From contig NZ_JAJIRQ010000004.1 in NCBI RefSeq assembly GCF_025717605.1, forward strand, positions 318,804-382,803: 64,000 nt of DNA, read 5' to 3'. Positions 17,587 to 26,125 of the stretch are shown here, piece by piece. The notes beneath the pieces were generated by a model. The model worked only from the letters and a program-made list of their open reading frames with translations. It had not been told where the DNA came from and made no database searches. This DNA comes from Paucibacter sp. TC2R-5 (GTDB lineage Bacteria > Pseudomonadota > Gammaproteobacteria > Burkholderiales > Burkholderiaceae_C). Position numbers and translations under genes: made by a program. Each line of letters begins with the position of its first letter. The stretch's first letter is position 1.

Positions 17587-18486
17587 TCATGGCTTTGCTA
17601 GCGGCTTCGTCTTGGTGACGGCCAGGCCGCGCAAGCAGCGTGCCATCCAGCCGGCAGCCTCGCCCATGCGGGGGCCGGGGCGGCCCATCACCTCGGACTC
17701 TTCTTTTGCGAACACGCACAGGCGCTGTTCGCGCAGCGCGCGTATGCCGGCCCAGCCTGGGCGGCTGGGCAGATTGACCGAGCTGCGCTGCGCCACCATG
17801 ATGATTTGCGGATCGGCGCGAACGATGAACTCGGGGTTCAGTTTCGGAAAAGGACCCAGCTCCTTGCCGACGATGTTTTTAAGCCCTAAGCGCGCCAATG
17901 TCTCGCCAATGAAAGAGGACTCGCCAGCCGCAAAGGGCGCGCTATCGACCTCGTAGTAGACGCTCATGCCCTTGACCTCGGCCGGCACGCTGGCGGCTGC
18001 CTGGGCAATCGCCGCATCGATACTGAGCCAGACTTTTTGCGGCTCGCTCACGCCCAGCATCTCACCGACCTTGCCCAGCACGCGCCTGACATCCTCTTGG
18101 CTGCGCGTTTCCAGCACCAGCACCTTCAGACCTAAGCTGCTCAGCCGGTCTTGCACCCGCGAGGAGGGCGCAACTATCACCACATCGGGGCGCAGGGCCA
18201 CCACGGTCTCGATTTGGGTGTCGTCCAGGCCGCCCAGCTTGGGCAACTTGTTGACCGATTCGGGGTAGTTGGAATAACGATCTACGCCGACCAGCCGGTC
18301 GCAGGCGCCGAGTGCACAGACCGTTTCGGTCAACGAAGGCAGCAGCGTGATGATGCGGCGCGGCGGCTCGCTCAAACGCAAGGTGTGGCCGGCGTCATCG
18401 ACGATGTTGATGGGCGCGGCCACAGCATCAGCGTTGGCGCCAAACACTGCCGCAGCGAGCAGAGCGGTGGTGATGATTCTGTTCAT
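17587..18486 (-). CDS. btuF: Periplasmic cobalamin-binding protein
   Basis: This 299-residue protein has a signal peptide (MNRIITTALLAAAVFGANADAVA) and the BtuF-type fold: INIVDDAGHTLRLSEPPRRI, TLLPSLTETVCALGACDRLVGVDRYSNYP, PDVVIVAPSS and a C-terminal lobe with RPGWAGIRALREQRL. It delivers B12 to BtuCD. The ATG at 18486 forms an ATGA overlap with cobU and is the only start that gives a signal peptide at the N-terminus. A second, leaderless paralog lies at 9,587. Confidence 0.88.
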   Translation of the reverse strand: MNRIITTALLAAAVFGANADAVAAPINIVDDAGHTLRLSEPPRRIITLLPSLTETVCALGACDRLVGVDRYSNYPESVNKLPKLGGLDDTQIETVVALRPDVVIVAPSSRVQDRLSSLGLKVLVLETRSQEDVRRVLGKVGEMLGVSEPQKVWLSIDAAIAQAAASVPAEVKGMSVYYEVDSAPFAAGESSFIGETLARLGLKNIVGKELGPFPKLNPEFIVRADPQIIMVAQRSSVNLPSRPGWAGIRALREQRLCVFAKEESEVMGRPGPRMGEAAGWMARCLRGLAVTKTKPLAKP

Positions 18487-19052
18487 GGTTTGCGTCCTTG
18501 CTCCACCGGCCGGGTCCAGGCCTGACCGGCCACCATCAGGGTCAGGTCTTGACAGGCTTGCGCCACTTGCTGGTTCAAGCGGCCCAGCTCGTCCACATAA
18601 AAGCGCGCCTCGCTGGACATCGGCGAGACGCCCCAGCCGACTTCGTTCGAGACAAACAGCACCGGCGAAGCGAGCTTTGGCAAGACATCCAGCAGCGCTT
18701 GCAGCTCGGCCTCCCAAGCGGCCAGATCGGGCGGGCCCGACATTGGCATCAGCCAGTTGGTCAGCCATAGGGTCAGGCAGTCGACCAGCAAAAGTCGCTG
18801 AGGGGCGGCGTTAGCCTGCAATGCCGCCGCCAGCCGCAAGGGCGACTCAACGCAAGCAAAACCGGCGGGCCGATCTTGCTGGTGGCGCGCGATGCGGGCT
18901 TGCATCTCGCTGTCCAAAGCCAAGGCAGTGGCGATCACGCAGACTTCCTTGTCCGGCCCAGATGCAGCCCAAGCAAGCGCCAGCCTCTCGGCCTGGCGAG
19001 ACTTGCCGCTGCGTTGGCCACCGACGATCAGGTGATGAGCTGACGCTGCCAT
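18483..19052 (-). CDS. cobU: Adenosylcobinamide kinase / adenosylcobinamide-phosphate guanylyltransferase
   Basis: This 189-residue bifunctional enzyme phosphorylates adenosylcobinamide and transfers GMP to it. It begins with the P-loop LIVGGQRSGKSRQAERLAL, contains the guanylylated-histidine region ARHQQDRP and LLVDCLTLWLTNWL, and ends with FVSNEVGWGVSP and DELGRLNQQVAQ. It is called cobP in aerobic-pathway nomenclature. It starts 15 bases after btuB and overlaps btuF, so it belongs to the riboswitch-controlled operon. Confidence 0.95.
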   Translation of the reverse strand: MAASAHHLIVGGQRSGKSRQAERLALAWAASGPDKEVCVIATALALDSEMQARIARHQQDRPAGFACVESPLRLAAALQANAAPQRLLLVDCLTLWLTNWLMPMSGPPDLAAWEAELQALLDVLPKLASPVLFVSNEVGWGVSPMSSEARFYVDELGRLNQQVAQACQDLTLMVAGQAWTRPVEQGRKP

Positions 19053-19067
19053 GATCGCCTTGCCTGC

Positions 19068-20993
19068 TTAAAGGGACACGCCGTGGCGCAGTCCGATGAA
19101 GAACTGACGTGGCGCGCTGGCATAGCCGCCGGCTGTTTGATATGCCTTGTCGAGGGCGTTGTCCAGCTTCAGCTGCAGTTGCAGATCGCGACCCAGCTTG
19201 TATTGGGCATCCAGACCCAGCAAGGCATAACCGCCCAAACGCTTGGTGTTGGCCGCATCGTCATAGCGCATGCCGCTGGCCACAACTTGGGCGCCCAAGG
19301 TCCACAGCCCCAAGTCGGTGTCGGCGCGCAAGCTGCCGTGCTGCTTGCTGCGGCGGGTGAGCAGCTTGCCGTAGTTTGCGTAGCCCGGGGTGTCGGTGAC
19401 GTCCTTGGGGGATTGCATGTCCAGCGAGCCGCTCAGACGCAGGCTGCCAATAGCGCTTGCTCCCGTCAGCGTCAGGCCTTGCAGGCGTGCTTGGTTGACG
19501 TTTTGATAGCAGCCATACTCGCTGCGGCACAGGCCCGGCGCGCCAAAAATGATCAGGTTGTCGACCAGATTGCGGTAAACGGTCAGGCCCAGCCCGTGCA
19601 CGCCTTCGCTGAACTTGATTCCGATTTCAGCGTTCTTGCCTTCTTCGGCGATCAGCTTGGGGTTGCCATAATCGCTGAAACGCTGGTACAGCGTTGGTGC
19701 GCGGAAGGCCGTGCCCAAGGAGCTCAGCACACGCCATTGTGGTGTGACTTGGTAGCCGATGGCTGCAGTGCCGGTATCGCTGCCGCCGAACTCGCTGTCC
19801 TTGTCATGGCGGCCATGCAGTTGTAGCGACAGCGGACCTGATCCCCAGATGTAGCCGGCACCAATTGCATCTTGGTGGCGTTCGGCCCTGCCCGGCGTCG
19901 GGCTTGCGGAGAGACCGCTGTTGTTGAGCCGGTCTTCCCTGCGTTCCAAGAGAGCGTTGATTTGACCATCGCCGATTTTGTAGCTGCCGTTCAAGCTGTA
20001 GCTGCGCAGCTTGGTTTCGGTCAGGTAAGGGCTGGGCCGGGTTTCGTAGCGTTCCATGGACTCACCGACGCTGAAATTGCTGTTCAGCTCGGGGTTCCAC
20101 TGGGCCGTCCAGCCGGCCCGCAGGGCGCGGGTATCGGAGAGGGTCTGGTCATCGGTTTTTGGCTTGGCGGTGGCGTCGTACTGCGCATCGACATGGCTGT
20201 TCAGGCCGGTCAGCTCCAGTCTATGAGCTGCGTTCAGCTGAGCGCCCAGACGCAGGCTGGCGTTGCGGTTGCGGTAGCCGTCGTCGTCGGGGGTGAACTT
20301 GGGGTCATTCAGAACGGGGCGGGCATTGAAGCCATTGCTTTGCTCTGCGGCCACCGATACGGCGTAGTCCACGATGCCGCTGAGGCCGCTGATGGCCGCG
20401 TCCAGCTTGACCAGGCCGAGGTTGCCTGCGCCCAAGCCGAGGTCGACCTGTGGCCGGCTGTCGCCCCTGCGGGTGAAGATCTGCACCACGCCGCCGATTG
20501 CATCCGAGCCCCAGATGGCGCTGGCTGCGCCGCGCACGATTTCGACGCGGTCAATTTGAGCCAGCGGAATGGCGGCCCAAGATGCGCCGCTGCTGGCCTG
20601 CGAGTCGATGCGCTGGCCGTCGATGATGACGACGGTGTGGCGGGTGTCGGCGCCGCGTACAAACATGCTGGTGTTGGCGCCTGCTCCTCCGTTCCGGACC
20701 ATCTCGAAGCCGGGTTGGCTGCGCAAGAGATCGGCCAGGCTGCCGATGGCTTGGCGCTCGATATCGGCACGGGTCAATACGGTCACATCGGACAAGACCT
20801 GGCCGAGTGCTTGCGGGCTGCGCGTCGCGGTGACGACGACACTGCCGAGTTTGTTGGGGCCAGCTCCGGGGCTGGACTGAGCCCAGGCTGCGCTTTGAAC
20901 GAGGCTGGACATTAGCGCAAAAGCGAAGGGAGCCGTCGCGGACGAGGTCGCGCGAAAGGTGGGGCGTGGAAGACGCCGAGCAGAAGAAGTCAT
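19068..20993 (-). CDS. btuB: TonB-dependent outer-membrane cobalamin receptor
   Basis: This 641-residue receptor has a signal peptide ending near SSLVQSAAWA, a TonB box-like VVVTATRS, a plug domain (IERQAIGSLADLLRSQPGFEM, GADTRHTVVIIDGQR, VEIVRGAASAIWGSDAIGGVVQI) and a beta-barrel ending in an aromatic-poor FFIGLRHGVSL. Close similarity in plug motifs to BtuB plus the cobalamin riboswitch just upstream indicate B12 uptake. The ATG at 20993 is chosen; a TTG at 21017 would add eight residues, and neither has a strong ribosome site, as expected if the riboswitch controls initiation. Confidence 0.92.
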   Translation of the reverse strand: MTSSARRLPRPTFRATSSATAPFAFALMSSLVQSAAWAQSSPGAGPNKLGSVVVTATRSPQALGQVLSDVTVLTRADIERQAIGSLADLLRSQPGFEMVRNGGAGANTSMFVRGADTRHTVVIIDGQRIDSQASSGASWAAIPLAQIDRVEIVRGAASAIWGSDAIGGVVQIFTRRGDSRPQVDLGLGAGNLGLVKLDAAISGLSGIVDYAVSVAAEQSNGFNARPVLNDPKFTPDDDGYRNRNASLRLGAQLNAAHRLELTGLNSHVDAQYDATAKPKTDDQTLSDTRALRAGWTAQWNPELNSNFSVGESMERYETRPSPYLTETKLRSYSLNGSYKIGDGQINALLERREDRLNNSGLSASPTPGRAERHQDAIGAGYIWGSGPLSLQLHGRHDKDSEFGGSDTGTAAIGYQVTPQWRVLSSLGTAFRAPTLYQRFSDYGNPKLIAEEGKNAEIGIKFSEGVHGLGLTVYRNLVDNLIIFGAPGLCRSEYGCYQNVNQARLQGLTLTGASAIGSLRLSGSLDMQSPKDVTDTPGYANYGKLLTRRSKQHGSLRADTDLGLWTLGAQVVASGMRYDDAANTKRLGGYALLGLDAQYKLGRDLQLQLKLDNALDKAYQTAGGYASAPRQFFIGLRHGVSL

Positions 20994-21084
20994 CAGGGAA
21001 AAGGCCAAACAAAGCAACCAGACATCAGCTCACCCGCTGAGGGTCTGAGGAACGGAATACCACGATCAAAGATGGTCGCGGTTC

Positions 21085-21302
21085 TCCACGTTGTTGGCCG
21101 GTATCCGGGCTGGTGGAGCGAAACCTGTGTCCTTCCCAGCGCTTGAAAAGCACCAGTGGAATATTGACAGGCCTTGAAACGCTGACGCGTTCCGTCCACT
21201 TACCGTTGCGGGGACAGCTCAGTTTGGGCTTGCTCCGTGGGAGCGTTGCCGTTCTGATTCCCGTTTAACTGCGCAGGCTTGAAGTTCTGCACGAGCACCA
21301 AC
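21085..21302 (-). promoter_or_regulatory. Cobalamin (adenosylcobalamin) riboswitch
   Basis: Reading the minus strand from 21302, the region shows GGTGC, then GGGAATCAG, the conserved core CTGTCCCCGCAACGGTAAG (about 21,199-21,219), a GGGAAGGACACAGG block, and the 3' B12 box CAGCCCGGATACCGGCC (21096-21112). These are hallmark elements of the cobalamin riboswitch family. It lies 90 bases before btuB. High adenosylcobalamin should shut down the receptor and downstream transport/assembly genes. A TAGAAT hexamer (21311-21316) could be the -10 element. Confidence 0.93.
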
Positions 21303-21313
21303 AGCGGGGGATT

Positions 21314-21817
21314 CTAACCGGCCTGCTTATCCCCATTTGGCGCTTTTGGCGTTTTTGGCGTTTTTGGCGTTTTTGGAGGTTTCGGGGCTTTGGGCGCTTT
21401 AGGGGCGTGAGGCGCCTTAGGTGCATGGGTCGACGCAGGCGTTTTGGCGGCAGGAGAGCTGGCTGTCGCGCCCGGCGCCGACCCAGCAGTCTTGAGCCCG
21501 TCAATGCCGACAGTGGCGCCATTGCGCCGCCTTGCGTCGGCCTCAAGCTTCAAGCGCGCTGATTCCATGGTGTCGGCGCGTTTGGCGTCGGCCGCCACCT
21601 GCTCTTTGTTGGCCTTGGCCTGGCCGGCGCTTGGCTGATCGAACTGCAGCTGCGAGCTGCTCGCCGGCAGTTGACTCGGGCAGGGCGAGTCACGTAGATC
21701 GCGGCCTTCGGCGCCGCAGCGGTAGACGGGTATGCTGCGGGTCGTGGTTTGCGCCGCACAGACGCTGACATAAGCCGTTAGGAGGACTGTCAGAACTATG
21801 TGCGGCGTGAGCTTCAT
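21314..21817 (-). CDS. Exported protein with DUF4124-like N-terminus and Lys-Ala-Pro repeat tail
   Basis: This 167-residue protein has a signal peptide ([22 protein letters not shown]), a short region with two cysteines ([16 protein letters not shown]) resembling DUF4124-type proteins, a charged helical stretch, and a C-terminal tail made of tandem PKA/PKT triplets encoded by 9-base DNA repeats. The function is unknown; the basic tail could bind cell wall or nucleic acid. It overlaps pth by four bases and ends just before the riboswitch, so the btuB promoter probably lies within or next to its 3' end. Confidence 0.7.
   Translation of the reverse strand: MKLTPHIVLTVLLTAYVSVCAAQTTTRSIPVYRCGAEGRDLRDSPCPSQLPASSSQLQFDQPSAGQAKANKEQVAADAKRADTMESARLKLEADARRRNGATVGIDGLKTAGSAPGATASSPAAKTPASTHAPKAPHAPKAPKAPKPPKTPKTPKTPKAPNGDKQAG
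21339..21400. repeat. Tandem 9-bp repeats encoding PKT/PKA units
   Basis: Near-identical units of GGCGTTTTT repeat about four times and then degrade into related GGCGCTTTA-type units. They encode the Lys-Pro-rich tail of the exported protein. Unit length is a multiple of three, so copy-number changes would keep the frame. Confidence 0.8.
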
Positions 21818-22488
21818 GGCAGGCTCTCGTTCAAGGGTTGAGGCTTGGCGGCCAGTTTGACTTCTGCCGTGGCTTCGGGATTGGCGGGCTTGGCCGGCTT
21901 AGGTCTTGGCGGCTTGGCGTGAATTTTGGCCAGGGCCTTGTCCATCTGGCCCGAGAGCATCAACTCGACCGAGGCCATCGATTTATCAATGCAGTCATCC
22001 ACTAAATGACGCTCGGTCAGCGGCGGCTTGCGCAGCACATAGCCAGCCACTTCATCCTTGTGACCGGGGTGGCCTATCCCTAGGCGCAAGCGCCAAAAAT
22101 TGGCCGAGCCGAGTTGGGCCTGCATGTCCTTCAAACCGTTGTGACCGCCGTTGCCCCCACCCTGTTTGAATTTCATTTGACCCGGCTCCAAGTCAAGCTC
22201 GTCATGAATGGCCAGAATTTCTTCCGGGGCAATCTTGAAGAAGCGCGCCAAGGGTGCGACCGACTTGCCCGATAGATTCATAAAAGTCATCGGCTGCAAC
22301 AGCCAGATGGGCCCCGGCGCGCCCGGCGCGTTGTTGACCCTGGCACAAAGGCCGAAGTAGTTGCGCTCGACTTGAAGCGAGGCGCCGAGCTTGCGCGCCA
22401 AGCTATCTATCCACCAAAAACCGGCGTTATGGCGGGTGTGCTCGTATTCGGTGCCCGGATTGCCGAGGCCAACAAAGAGTCGAATCAT
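21814..22488 (-). CDS. pth: Peptidyl-tRNA hydrolase
   Basis: This 224-residue enzyme frees tRNAs from prematurely released peptidyl-tRNA. The sequence has the family start [23 protein letters not shown] (with catalytic His), [40 protein letters not shown] and [11 protein letters not shown] lysine/proline-rich extension of about 30 residues follows the normal C-terminus. It follows rplY, from which it is separated by a hairpin terminator, an arrangement common in beta-proteobacteria. Confidence 0.96.
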   Translation of the reverse strand: MIRLFVGLGNPGTEYEHTRHNAGFWWIDSLARKLGASLQVERNYFGLCARVNNAPGAPGPIWLLQPMTFMNLSGKSVAPLARFFKIAPEEILAIHDELDLEPGQMKFKQGGGNGGHNGLKDMQAQLGSANFWRLRLGIGHPGHKDEVAGYVLRKPPLTERHLVDDCIDKSMASVELMLSGQMDKALAKIHAKPPRPKPAKPANPEATAEVKLAAKPQPLNESLP

Positions 22489-22519
22489 GTTTTGATTTTA
22501 TGGCGCGGGTCGTAGAACG

Positions 22520-22547
22520 TAAAAAGGCCCCGCAGAGCAGGGCCTTT
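22520..22547 (-). terminator. Intrinsic terminator after rplY
   Basis: On the minus strand AAAGGCCCTG, a short loop and CGGGGCCTTTTTA form a GC-rich hairpin followed by five T. It lies about 30 bases after the rplY stop codon and upstream of pth, so pth is expected to depend on read-through or its own promoter. Confidence 0.85.
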
Positions 22548-22578
22548 CGAGCAAGACAGAGAAGGAAGGAAGAAAGAC

Positions 22579-23199
22579 TTACTTCTTCTTCTTCTTCTTG
22601 CCGTCGTCCACAGGAGCTGCGGCAACGACGATGATTTCTTCGGCGGCTGGATCAACCGGTGTAGCAACCACGGGGTTTGGCTTGCCGTGTGTGACGACCT
22701 TGATGCCGGCTGGCAATGTCAGGTCATTGACGTGCACCGAGTGACCCTTTGTCAGGCCGGCCAGGTTCACTTCGATGAACTCAGGCAATTGCTGAGCCAA
22801 GCAGGTGATCAGCAATTCGGTGATCACGTGGTTGACGGTGCAAGAGTCGGTCTTGACGGCGGCCGAAGTCTCTTCGCCCACGAAGTGCAAAGGCACCTTC
22901 TTGGTGATCTTGGTCGTGTTGTCAACGCGCTGGAAGTCTGCGTGCAGAACTTGCGGCTTGTACGGGTGCATCTGGAAATCGCGCAGCAGCACTTGCGAAA
23001 CGGCGCCGTTCAGTTCCATCTCGAGGATGGTGCTGTGGAAGGCTTCCTTCTTCAAGGCGTGGAACAGCGCGTTGTGATCCATTTCGATCATCGCTGGTTC
23101 GCCGGCGGCAAACACGATACCTGGGACGCGGCCAGCAACTCGCAGGCGGCGGCTCGCTCCGGTCCCCTGCAACTTGCGGTCAAAAGCTGTGAATTTCAT
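22579..23199 (-). CDS. rplY: 50S ribosomal protein L25 (general stress CTC form)
   Basis: This 206-residue protein is the long form of L25, which binds 5S rRNA. It begins [20 protein letters not shown] with [14 protein letters not shown], and carries a C-terminal TL5/CTC domain ([19 protein letters not shown]-type [14 protein letters not shown]). It ends in six lysines encoded by a trinucleotide repeat. The ATG at 23199 has a GGAG site six bases upstream; an upstream alternative lacks one. Confidence 0.95.
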   Translation of the reverse strand: MKFTAFDRKLQGTGASRRLRVAGRVPGIVFAAGEPAMIEMDHNALFHALKKEAFHSTILEMELNGAVSQVLLRDFQMHPYKPQVLHADFQRVDNTTKITKKVPLHFVGEETSAAVKTDSCTVNHVITELLITCLAQQLPEFIEVNLAGLTKGHSVHVNDLTLPAGIKVVTHGKPNPVVATPVDPAAEEIIVVAAAPVDDGKKKKKK

Positions 23200-23217
23200 A
23201 GTGACTCCAAAAAGGCT

Positions 23218-23285
23218 GAACACCCTTGAGGGTGTTCATGGTGCTGAACGCCCTTGCGGGTGTTCATGGTGTTGAGCGCCCGCGA
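23218..23285. repeat. Two to three 28-bp direct repeats, each an inverted repeat, between prs and rplY
   Basis: GAACACCCTTGAGGGTGTTC (23218-23237) and GAACGCCCTTGCGGGTGTTC (23246-23265) are near-identical palindromes spaced 28 bases apart with the same ATGGTGYT spacer, and a third partial copy begins at 23274. They lie in the leader of rplY. Tandem transcript hairpins or a protein-binding operator are possible. Confidence 0.75.
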
Positions 23286-23356
23286 CCAGGCTGCTCGGGA
23301 TGTGCGGTGTTGCGACCGCGTTTCAAATCGTCGCCAAGGTTGCCCTCGGCGCAGAT

Positions 23357-24319
23357 TCAGAAGTTGTTGTTCTGTTCGCTGAACAGGGACGTGACCGACT
23401 CGCCGTCCGAAATCCGGCGGATCGTCTCGGCGAACAGGAAGGCCACCGACAGCTGGCGAATCTTGCCGCAGGCCTTGGCCGCGTCGTTCAGAGGAATCGT
23501 GTTGGTGATGACGACTTCGTCGATCAGAGATTTGGAGATGCGCTCAATCGCAGGGCCCGACAGAATCGGGTGGGTGCAATAGGCAAACACGCTCTTGGCG
23601 CCTCTGTCCTTCAAGACTTCGGCGGCCTTAACCAAGGTGCCTGCGGTGTCTATCATGTCATCCATGATCACGCAGTTGCGGCCATCGATCTCACCGATCA
23701 CATGCATCACTTCGGACACATTGGCGGCCGGGCGGCGCTTGTCGATGATGGCCAGATCGCAACCGAGTTGCTTGGCCAGGGCGCGTGCGCGCACCACGCC
23801 GCCGACGTCGGGGCTGACCACCACCAGGTTCGAATAGTTGCGTGCCTTCAGGTCCGACAACAAAACCGGCGAGGCGTAGATGTTGTCGACCGGGATGTTG
23901 AAGAAGCCCTGGATCTGGTCGGCGTGCAAGTCCATTGTCAGCACGCGTTCGACGCCGACTTTTTCCAGCAAATCGGCCACCACCTTGGCGCTGATCGGCA
24001 CACGGGTTGAGCGTGGGCGGCGATCTTGGCGGGCGTAACCGTAGTAGGGGATCACGGCGGTGATGCGACGAGCGCTGGCGCGCTTCAGGGCATCAACCAT
24101 GATCAGCAATTCCATCAGGTTCTCGTTCGTCGGCGAGCAAGTTGGCTGAACGACGAAGACGTCGCGAGCGCGGACGTTTTGCTGAATCTCGACGGTGACT
24201 TCACCATCGGAGAATCGACCGACCAAGGCTTTTCCGAGGTCGAGGCCTAGATGGGTAGCAATTTCTTGGGAGAGAACCGGGTTTGCGTTGCCGGTGAAGA
24301 GGACGGTATTGAGTAGCAC
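23357..24319 (-). CDS. prs: Ribose-phosphate pyrophosphokinase
   Basis: This 320-residue enzyme makes PRPP from ribose 5-phosphate and ATP for nucleotide, histidine and tryptophan synthesis. It contains [44 protein letters not shown], the metal-binding motif [12 protein letters not shown] and the PRPP loop [18 protein letters not shown]. The start is a GTG at 24319 with an AGGA site eight bases before it; the nearby ATG is out of frame. Confidence 0.96.
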   Translation of the reverse strand: MLLNTVLFTGNANPVLSQEIATHLGLDLGKALVGRFSDGEVTVEIQQNVRARDVFVVQPTCSPTNENLMELLIMVDALKRASARRITAVIPYYGYARQDRRPRSTRVPISAKVVADLLEKVGVERVLTMDLHADQIQGFFNIPVDNIYASPVLLSDLKARNYSNLVVVSPDVGGVVRARALAKQLGCDLAIIDKRRPAANVSEVMHVIGEIDGRNCVIMDDMIDTAGTLVKAAEVLKDRGAKSVFAYCTHPILSGPAIERISKSLIDEVVITNTIPLNDAAKACGKIRQLSVAFLFAETIRRISDGESVTSLFSEQNNNF

Positions 24320-24404
24320 GAGCCATCCTTTTTAAAAGGACCCGTGGCCAGCCAGCGTGTCCGGGGTATTTCTTAAAGACCTAGCGTCTTAGCGCAAAAA
24401 ACTT

Positions 24405-24481
24405 TGGCAGGGGAAGAAGGATTCGAACCTTCGCATGACGGAATCAAAATCCGTTGCCTTAACCAACTTGGCGACTCCCCT
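24405..24481 (-). tRNA. tRNA-Gln (anticodon TTG)
   Basis: A 77-nucleotide cloverleaf including an encoded CCA end. The anticodon stem ACGGA/TCCGT encloses TTTTGAT, giving anticodon TTG for CAA codons. The T-loop GGTTCGAATCC is canonical and the acceptor AGGGGAG pairs with TTCCCCT. It lies between ispE and prs, as in many beta-proteobacteria. Confidence 0.95.
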
Positions 24482-24561
24482 ACACAGGACACAGCAGAGC
24501 TGCTGCACCCTATAACTTGTCTGCAATTCCTTCGAATATCTTCTCTAGAAACTGCTTCAGC

Positions 24562-25560
24562 TTATTTTTCATCAGCGGCCCAACCTTGCAGTGGGTGCCT
24601 ATCTAAGCTGCGGCAAATTCTACCAGACCAATCTGCAGGTAAACCCTGCAACTTCGAAAAAATTTTCTGATTTAACAGATTTTCTTCCTGCTCATTCGCT
24701 GGAGTTTTAACTCTGGCGAATACTGCGCTGCCGGAGCCCGTCATTCGACTATTGCCAAACTCGGATTCCAATATATGCAGTGCTTGAACAACTTCGGCGC
24801 AGTTTGCTTCGGCTGGTTTTTGCAAGTCGTTTCTACCGAAACTTCTTGTTGAGTCGCCGAGTAACTTTGCAAGTCCTTCGTTATCCAAACTTATCAATTC
24901 TTCGTGACTCACCGTTTCGTGATTCAGCGAGCTTTCGCCCGTTTTTTTGCCTGAAGAATTGTTTGCAGGAAAGCCCGCTACTATAGCCACGTTTTTTGAT
25001 CTTGCCAAGAGGGGGCTCGAAAAAATTTCTTGAGTGGAGATGCTCTGGCTCGGTTTGAGGACGGCAAACGTCAGTGGCGGCAGCTCGATCGGATGAAGAA
25101 TTTCACCGATGCCTTCTACGAATGCGTGGCTGCCGCCGAGAAAAAATGGCACATCTGCACCTAGCTTCAGGCCCAGCGGCATCAGCTTGGCGAGGGGCCA
25201 GTTCAGCCCCCAGAGCCGGTTCAGGGCGAGCAGCGTGGAGGCTGCATCGCTGGAGCCGCCGCCCATGCCGGCGCCGGCCGGAATGCGTTTTTCGATCTGA
25301 ATATCTACGCCGTAAGTGCAGCCGCTTTGGGCTTGCAGCAGCCGCGCTGCGCGCAGGCATAAATCATCGGGCGGCAGGCTGGCGCCCAGGTCGTGGCGCA
25401 GCAGTTGGCCGTCGCTGCGTCGCTCGAAATGCAAGGTGTCGGCCCAGTCGATCAGCGTGAAGATGGACTGCAGGAGGTGGTAGCCGTCCGGCCTTTTGCC
25501 CACCACATGCAAGAAAAGATTGAGCTTGGCCGGAGCGGGAACGTCGTAAATGGCTTGCAT
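24562..25560 (-). CDS. ispE: 4-diphosphocytidyl-2-C-methyl-D-erythritol kinase
   Basis: This 332-residue GHMP kinase phosphorylates CDP-ME in the MEP isoprenoid pathway. It has the N-terminal PAPAKLNLFLHVVGKRPDGYH, the ATP loop PAGAGMGGGSSDAAS and the C-terminal MTGSGSAVFA. It is about 45 residues longer than usual: an extra polar segment (after SSPLLARSK, before FGRNDLQ) fills the middle. The second half of the gene (24,562-25,060) is clearly more AT-rich than the first half and than neighbouring genes, suggesting a different origin for this part. All core motifs are intact, so it should work. Confidence 0.92.
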   Translation of the reverse strand: MQAIYDVPAPAKLNLFLHVVGKRPDGYHLLQSIFTLIDWADTLHFERRSDGQLLRHDLGASLPPDDLCLRAARLLQAQSGCTYGVDIQIEKRIPAGAGMGGGSSDAASTLLALNRLWGLNWPLAKLMPLGLKLGADVPFFLGGSHAFVEGIGEILHPIELPPLTFAVLKPSQSISTQEIFSSPLLARSKNVAIVAGFPANNSSGKKTGESSLNHETVSHEELISLDNEGLAKLLGDSTRSFGRNDLQKPAEANCAEVVQALHILESEFGNSRMTGSGSAVFARVKTPANEQEENLLNQKIFSKLQGLPADWSGRICRSLDRHPLQGWAADEK

Positions 25561-25585
25561 GAAAGAAAAAGGTCGGGAGTTTGGT

Positions 25586-26125
25586 TCAGGGCTCGACGCG
25601 GGCGCGCAGCGTCACTGCGGGCTCGGCCGAACGGGTTGCCACGATCAGGCCGTCTTGCAGGCCAGCCAGGTCGATGCGCCAGCCAAGCTGGCTGAAGCCG
25701 ACGCCGTCTTGCCAGATCTCGCTGGGTGTTTGCGGCCAAGGGTGGCCGCGCAGCCAATCAAACAGCGCCGCCACCGGAATCGCTTCGCCCAGCAGTTCGC
25801 GGGTCAGCGCGTCAAGGTCGGAAAAGCTGCGCTCGGCGCCAGGCGTTTGCAGCATTGCTTCGCCCGGCCCCCAGCTGGCGCGGGCGAGCAGGCTGCCCAG
25901 CGGCGTGCTCAGTTCCAGTTGGCCGGCGCGCGGGTTGCCGCTGAGCTCAAAGCCGGCATTGCCGCCCGAGGCGCGGCCGGTGCTGCCGGCCACTTGCACG
26001 CTGAGCCTGCCGCTCAAGCGTACATCGCCTTCGGCCCGGATCTCGGCGGGTTTGGGTGCGACCGTGGCGCAGCCACTGAGCAGCAAGCTAGCCGCCGCAA
26101 AAAGTGTGATGAGGGTATTTTTCAT
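25586..26125 (-). CDS. lolB: Outer-membrane lipoprotein insertion protein LolB
   Basis: This 179-residue lipoprotein has a signal peptide ending in the lipobox LLSGC at about residue 19, followed by the LolB pattern GRLSVQVAG, LELSTPLGSLLA, and DWLRGHPWPQ. LolB accepts lipoproteins from LolA and inserts them into the outer membrane. It overlaps the upstream TPR gene by four bases and precedes ispE, the usual lolB-ispE-prs order. Confidence 0.9.
   Translation of the reverse strand: MKNTLITLFAAASLLLSGCATVAPKPAEIRAEGDVRLSGRLSVQVAGSTGRASGGNAGFELSGNPRAGQLELSTPLGSLLARASWGPGEAMLQTPGAERSFSDLDALTRELLGEAIPVAALFDWLRGHPWPQTPSEIWQDGVGFSQLGWRIDLAGLQDGLIVATRSAEPAVTLRARVEP

Noticed and set aside
21339-21400. 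Possible CRISPR or regulatory repeat
   Set aside because: The tandem 9-mers are in the coding frame and encode a Lys-Pro-rich tail.
23218-23285. Possible CRISPR array
   Set aside because: Only two to three units with 8-base spacing and no variable spacers; the repeats are palindromic leader elements.
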